This document shows, in pieces, positions 59,985-64,000 of a stretch of DNA of 64,000 nt. The position numbers and the translations under genes were made by a program. Numbering within the stretch: the first letter of the stretch is position 1; each line of letters opens with the position of its first letter. Source of the stretch: Candidatus Dechloromonas phosphoritropha (GTDB lineage Bacteria > Pseudomonadota > Gammaproteobacteria > Burkholderiales > Rhodocyclaceae); the NCBI GenBank assembly GCA_016722705.1, contig JADKGN010000004.1:2356001-2420000 (forward strand). Direction: 5' to 3'. Under the pieces are notes generated by a model. It searched no databases and was not told where the DNA came from. It worked only from the letters and a program-made list of their open reading frames with translations.

Positions 59985-62384
59985 TTGAACAAGCTGATCG
60001 TGAAGAAAGCCGCCGTTCTCGGCGCCGGCGTGATGGGGGCGCAGATCGCCGCGCATCTCGCCAATGCCAACGTGCCGGTCGTGCTCTTCGACCTTCCGGC
60101 CAAGGAGGGTGACAGGAACGGCATCGTGCACCGGGCCCTCGAAGGCCTCAAGAGACTGGAACCGGGGCCGCTGGCCAACAAAGGCAAGCTGAAGTACATC
60201 GACGCCGCCAACTACGAGGAGCACTTGCCGCTGCTCGCCGAGTGCGACCTGGTGATCGAAGCCATCGCCGAGCGCATGGACTGGAAGAACGATCTCTACG
60301 CGAAAATTGCGCCGCACCTGAGCGCCAACGCGGTGATCGCCTCCAACACCTCGGGCCTGTCGATCAACACGCTGGCCGAAGGCCTGCCGGAGACGGTACG
60401 TCCGCGCTTCTGCGGCATCCACTTTTTCAACCCGCCGCGTTACATGCACTTGGTCGAGATCATTGCCACCCGCGGCACTGACGCGACGACCCTCGATGCG
60501 CTGGAAACCTGGCTGACCTCGCGTCTCGGCAAGGGTGTCATTCGCGCCCTCGATACGCCGAACTTCGTCGCCAACCGCATTGGCGTGTTTTCGATTCTCG
60601 CGGTCATGCATCACACCGCCGCCTTCGGTCTCGGCTTCGACGAAGTCGACGCGCTGACCGGTCCGCGCATCGGTCGTCCGAAGAGCGCCACCTACCGCAC
60701 TGCCGACGTCGTCGGTCTCGACACGCTGGCGCACGTCGTCAAGACCATGCAGGACACGCTGCCCAATGATCCATGGCATGGTTACTTCACGACGCCGGAA
60801 TGGCTGTCCGCGCTGATTGCCAAGGGCGCGCTGGGCCAGAAGACCCGCTGTGGCATTTTCCGCAAGCAGGGCAAGGAAATCCAGGTGCTCGACGTTGCCG
60901 CGCAGGATTACCGGGCTTCGGCCGGCGTCATCGCCGATGAAGTCGCGGCCATCCTGAAGATCAGGAATCCCGCCGAGAAGTTCGCCGCACTGCGTGCCTC
61001 GACACATCCGCAGGGACAATTCCTGTGGGCCATCTTCCGCGACATTTTCCATTACGCTGCGGTCCACCTTGAAAACGTCGCCGACAACGCCCGTGACCTC
61101 GATCTCGCCATGCGCTGGGGTTTCGGCTGGGCGCAGGGTCCGTTCGAGACCTGGCAGGCCGCCGGCTGGTCCGCCATCGCGCAGGCGATCGCTGCCGACA
61201 TCGCGGCCGGCAAGGCGATGAGCGACACCCCGCTGCCGGGCTGGGCGCTGGAAGCCGGGCGTACCGGCGTGCATACGCCACAAGGTTCGTATTCCGCGAG
61301 CCGCAATGCCTATGTGGCACGCTCCGCGCTGCCGGTCTATCAGCGCCAGATCTTCCCTGAGCGCGTGCTCGGCGAAGGCGCCGCGACCCCGGAAAAGTCC
61401 GGCGAGACGCTGTACGAGAACGACGGTATCCGTATGTGGAAGCTTGCTGCGGTCGACGCCGGAATCGGCATCATTTCCTTCAAGTCCAAGATGCACAGCG
61501 TCGGCAACGAGGTCATGGACGGCCTGATCGCCGCCGTGCGCCAGGCCGAACAGACGCTCGATGGCGTGGTGATCTGGCACGAGGCGCCGTTCGCTGTCGG
61601 CGCCAACCTGCAACAGGTTAGTGAAGCCTGCGCGGGTGGCCGCTTCGATCTGCTCGAGCAGACGGTCGAAAAGTTCCAGCGTGCCTCGCAGATGCTCAAG
61701 TACGCGCAGGTGCCGACGGTGGCTGCGGTGCAGGGTATGGCCCTCGGTGGCGGTTGTGAATTCGTCATGCACTCGGCGAAGCGCGTGCTGGCGCTGGAAA
61801 GCTATGTCGGTCTGGTCGAGGCCGGTGTCGGCCTGATTCCGGCCGGCGGCGGCTGCAAGGAATTTGCCGTGCGTGCTGCCGAGTGGGCTGCCCAGTCCGC
61901 GACACCGGGTGAACTCTTCGATTTCCTGCAGCCAGTGTTCCAGAACATCGCCATGGCCAAGGTCGCCAAGAGCGCGCTCGAAGCGATCGACATGGGCTTC
62001 GCCCGGCCTTCCGACAGCATCCTCTTCAACGCCAACGAACTGCTGTTCGTGGCGATCCGTGAAGCGCGGGCGATGGCCGATGCCGGCTACGCCCCGCCGT
62101 TGATGCAGCGCGCCATTCCGGTAGCCGGCCGCACCGGTATCGCGACGCTGGAGATGATGCTGGTCAATATGAAGGAAGGCGGCATGATTTCCGCCCACGA
62201 CTACAAGGTGGCGAAGGCGGCCGCGACCGCGCTGTGCGGTGGCGACATCGAGACCGGTAGTCTGGTCGACGAGGAATGGCTGATCACGGTCGAGCGCCAG
62301 CTCTTCGTCGAACTCCTCAAGACCCCGGAAAGCCAGGCGCGCATCAAGCACATGCTCGAAACCGGCAAGCCGCTCCGTAACTGA
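59985..62384 (+). CDS. 3-Hydroxyacyl-CoA dehydrogenase/enoyl-CoA hydratase (FadN-type)
   Basis: 799 residues from a TTG start at 59985 preceded by AAGGAG (9-10 nt). The NAD-binding dehydrogenase domain comes first: KKAAVLGAGVMGAQIAAHLA, SNTSGLSINTLAEGLPETV, CGIHFFNPPRYMHLVEII. The crotonase domain is at the C-terminus (VQGMALGGGCEFVMHSAKRV, about 575-600, and GVGLIPAGGGCKEF). This is the FadN order found in Bacillus and many proteobacteria. With the thiolase downstream it forms a second complete beta-oxidation unit. The operator at 59917-59934 points to control by the TetR protein. Confidence 0.94.
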   Translation: MNKLIVKKAAVLGAGVMGAQIAAHLANANVPVVLFDLPAKEGDRNGIVHRALEGLKRLEPGPLANKGKLKYIDAANYEEHLPLLAECDLVIEAIAERMDWKNDLYAKIAPHLSANAVIASNTSGLSINTLAEGLPETVRPRFCGIHFFNPPRYMHLVEIIATRGTDATTLDALETWLTSRLGKGVIRALDTPNFVANRIGVFSILAVMHHTAAFGLGFDEVDALTGPRIGRPKSATYRTADVVGLDTLAHVVKTMQDTLPNDPWHGYFTTPEWLSALIAKGALGQKTRCGIFRKQGKEIQVLDVAAQDYRASAGVIADEVAAILKIRNPAEKFAALRASTHPQGQFLWAIFRDIFHYAAVHLENVADNARDLDLAMRWGFGWAQGPFETWQAAGWSAIAQAIAADIAAGKAMSDTPLPGWALEAGRTGVHTPQGSYSASRNAYVARSALPVYQRQIFPERVLGEGAATPEKSGETLYENDGIRMWKLAAVDAGIGIISFKSKMHSVGNEVMDGLIAAVRQAEQTLDGVVIWHEAPFAVGANLQQVSEACAGGRFDLLEQTVEKFQRASQMLKYAQVPTVAAVQGMALGGGCEFVMHSAKRVLALESYVGLVEAGVGLIPAGGGCKEFAVRAAEWAAQSATPGELFDFLQPVFQNIAMAKVAKSALEAIDMGFARPSDSILFNANELLFVAIREARAMADAGYAPPLMQRAIPVAGRTGIATLEMMLVNMKEGGMISAHDYKVAKAAATALCGGDIETGSLVDEEWLITVERQLFVELLKTPESQARIKHMLETGKPLRN

Positions 62385-62508
62385 TTCCATGTCTTCTAAA
62401 TGCCAGGATTTTGTCGCCGCCGCTTGCCGTACTAACCGTACTGTCTGCGCGCCAGCTTCGCGTCCTGGCGCATAGCCGACATGGAATAAAAAACTTGAGG
62501 AATACACC

Positions 62509-63708
62509 ATGACCAAACAAATTCAGGACGCCTACATCGTCGCCGCCACCCGTCTGCCCGTCGCCAAGCGTAACGGCATGTACAAGCACGTGCGGCCAGA
62601 CGACATGTTGGCTTACGTCATCAAATCCGTTGTCGCCCAGGTGCCGGGCATCGATCCGGCGCGCATCGGCGACGTCATCGTCGGCTGCGCCATGCCGGAA
62701 GCCGAGCAGGGCATGAACGTCGCCCGTATCGGCCTCTTGCTGGCCGGTCTGCCGGTTACCGTGCCGGGCATCACGATCAACCGTTTCTGCTCGTCCGGCG
62801 TGCAGGCGGTGGCCGATGCCGCCAACCAGATCCGCCTCGGCCTCGCCGATGTGATGATCGCCGGTGGCACCGAATCGATGAGCATCATGCCGCAGATGAT
62901 GGGCAACAAGATGGCGATGAATCCTGCCATCTTCGCCAAGGAAGAAAACCTTGGCATCGCCTACGGCATGGGCCTGACCGCGGAAAGGGTGGCCAACCAG
63001 TGGAAGATCAGCCGCGAAGCGCAGGACGCATTTGCGCTGGCCTCGAACCAGAAGGCCTGTGCGGCAATCGCCGCCGGTCACTTCAAGGCCGAGACGACGC
63101 CCTATACCATCCGCGAGAACCTGCCCGATCTCAAGACCGGTCAGGTCAGGGTGCGCGAGCGCATCGCCGAGCATGACGAAGGCCCGCGCGCCGACGCCTC
63201 GCTGGAAAAGCTGGGCAAGCTGCGCCCAGTCTTCCATGTGCGCGGATCGGTGACCGCCGGCAACTCGTCGCAGATGTCCGACGGCGCCGCTGCGGTGATG
63301 CTGGTGTCGGAAAAGGTGCTCAAGGAACACAACCTGACGCCGCTGGCTCGCTTTGCCGGTTTCGCGGTGGGTGGCGTGGCGCCGGAGATCATGGGCATCG
63401 GCCCGATCGCCGCCATCCCCAAGGTGCTGGCGCAGGTCGGCATCAAGCAGGACGACCTCGACTGGATCGAGCTCAACGAAGCCTTCGCCGCGCAGTCGCT
63501 GGCGGTGATCAACGAACTGGGTCTCAATCCCGAAAAGGTCAACCCGCTGGGTGGCGCCATCGCCCTCGGTCACCCGCTGGGGGCGACTGGCGCCATCCGC
63601 ATCGCCACCGTCGCGCATGGCCTCAAGCGCACCGGTGGCAAGTACGGGATGGTGACCATGTGCATCGGCACTGGCATGGGCGCCGCTGGGATCATCGAGG
63701 CGCTCTGA
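62509..63708 (+). CDS. fadA: Acetyl-CoA C-acyltransferase (FadA-like thiolase)
   Basis: 399 residues. The nucleophile is in TINRFCSSGVQAVADAAN (near residue 90), and the active-site His and Cys are in AIALGHPLGATGAIR and MCIGTGMGAAG. The N-terminus (IQDAYIVAATRLPVAKRNGM) and length match FadA. It follows the FadN-type gene by 124 bp and supplies the last step of beta-oxidation for that enzyme. A possible thioesterase gene begins 3 bp later. Confidence 0.95.
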   Translation: MTKQIQDAYIVAATRLPVAKRNGMYKHVRPDDMLAYVIKSVVAQVPGIDPARIGDVIVGCAMPEAEQGMNVARIGLLLAGLPVTVPGITINRFCSSGVQAVADAANQIRLGLADVMIAGGTESMSIMPQMMGNKMAMNPAIFAKEENLGIAYGMGLTAERVANQWKISREAQDAFALASNQKACAAIAAGHFKAETTPYTIRENLPDLKTGQVRVRERIAEHDEGPRADASLEKLGKLRPVFHVRGSVTAGNSSQMSDGAAAVMLVSEKVLKEHNLTPLARFAGFAVGGVAPEIMGIGPIAAIPKVLAQVGIKQDDLDWIELNEAFAAQSLAVINELGLNPEKVNPLGGAIALGHPLGATGAIRIATVAHGLKRTGGKYGMVTMCIGTGMGAAGIIEAL

Positions 63709-63711
63709 GCA

Positions 63712-64000
63712 GTGAAACCCGCCTGGCTTGCGAAAGTTCCGTCAGCTTGGCGGGCGCGCATGATGCGGATGGGGTTTAACCTCCATCCCGCTTTTCGCGG
63801 CACGGGCGGGTGTGTCGAACACGTGGCACACGACATGTCGCATATCAGGATTCGCCTGCCGCTGAACTGGCGGACCCGCAATGTTGTCGGCTCGATCTAT
63901 GGTGGTTCACTGTTCGCCGTGACCGACGGAGTGCACCCCATGATGCTGATGTCCGCCCTCGGCGACGGCGTGATCGTCTGGGACAAGGCGGCCAGCATCC
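63712..64000 (+). CDS. DUF4442/hotdog-fold thioesterase-like protein, cut by the window edge
   Basis: A GTG at 63712 opens a frame of 96 codons with no stop before the window ends. The sequence has GFNLHPAFRGTGGCVEHVAH, RIRLPLNWRTRNVVGSIYGG and FAVTDGVHPMMLMSALGD, matching small hotdog-fold proteins annotated DUF4442 or YiiD-like thioesterases. It starts 3 bp after the thiolase, so it belongs to the second fad operon and may hydrolyse acyl-CoA. The C-terminus lies outside. Confidence 0.8.
   Translation, partial: MKPAWLAKVPSAWRARMMRMGFNLHPAFRGTGGCVEHVAHDMSHIRIRLPLNWRTRNVVGSIYGGSLFAVTDGVHPMMLMSALGDGVIVWDKAASI

Noticed and set aside
59931..62516. 861-codon minus-strand frame opposite the FadN-type gene
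   Set aside because: Same reason: antisense to a clear multifunctional enzyme and rich in Arg, His, Asp and Gly without domain features.
1..64000. CRISPR array, riboswitch or intact insertion sequence
   Set aside because: No regularly spaced repeats, no recognisable aptamer upstream of any gene, and the only transposase is truncated without detectable terminal repeats.

Overview
The window reads as chromosomal DNA of a high-GC betaproteobacterium, most likely in the Rhodocyclales (Dechloromonas, Azonexus, Propionivibrio or Accumulibacter-like). This rests on the rpsU-yqeY-dnaG-rpoD-tRNA order, the two PPK2-type polyphosphate enzymes, the fad gene set and the look of the proteins; no search was run, so it is an inference. 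Genes are dense, mostly in short operons with 4-bp start/stop overlaps.

Layout. 1-1.6 kb: a cut hypothetical gene, a small membrane protein and a broken IS110-type transposase. 1.6-10.5 kb: housekeeping (ybaK, folB, plsY, katA, tsaD, rpsU, yqeY, dnaG, rpoD, tRNA with CAT anticodon). 10.5-14.4 kb: a patchwork with a partly duplicated small winged-helix gene, a slipin, small membrane proteins, and two copies of an unexplained promoter-hairpin-hairpin element that looks like a pair of sibling small RNAs. 15-20.3 kb: a lysine/alanine-rich protein, rpiA, yggX, a PPK2 with a histone-H1-like N-terminus, and a two-domain polyphosphate:AMP phosphotransferase with a lysine-rich tail. 20.7-25.2 kb: a GntP-type permease with a periplasmic solute-binding protein, then a membrane-anchored TIR protein coupled to an OmpA-like lipoprotein. 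25.6-30.1 kb: a coupled operon whose large product fuses a DyP-type peroxidase to a catalase-like domain that seems to have lost its distal histidine. 30.2-35.9 kb: three exported proteins, two of them large di-haem c-type cytochromes. 36-39.4 kb: fumC, a DUF2789 protein, a broken LysR gene and an exported FKBP.

39.5-47.3 kb: a tightly coupled locus of radical SAM/B12 protein, halogenase-like flavoprotein, chorismatase (XanB2/Hyg5 type), MipA/OmpV protein, acyltransferase, glycosyltransferase and proton antiporter. It resembles the tailoring part of an aryl-polyene or xanthomonadin cluster, but no ketosynthase or acyl carrier protein is present here. 47.4-51.8 kb: three CorC/HlyC-type CBS proteins. 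52-64 kb: a fatty-acid degradation regulon (TetR regulator, fadE, thiolase, fadJ-like, fadL, fadN-like, second thiolase, thioesterase). A near-identical dyad lies before the tetR gene and before the second fad operon, so the regulator probably controls both itself and that operon.

The best candidates for something undescribed are the repeated C-rich-loop RNA element, the DyP-catalase fusion operon, the chorismatase/halogenase/radical SAM locus without a polyketide core, and the coupled TIR-OmpA lipoprotein pair.
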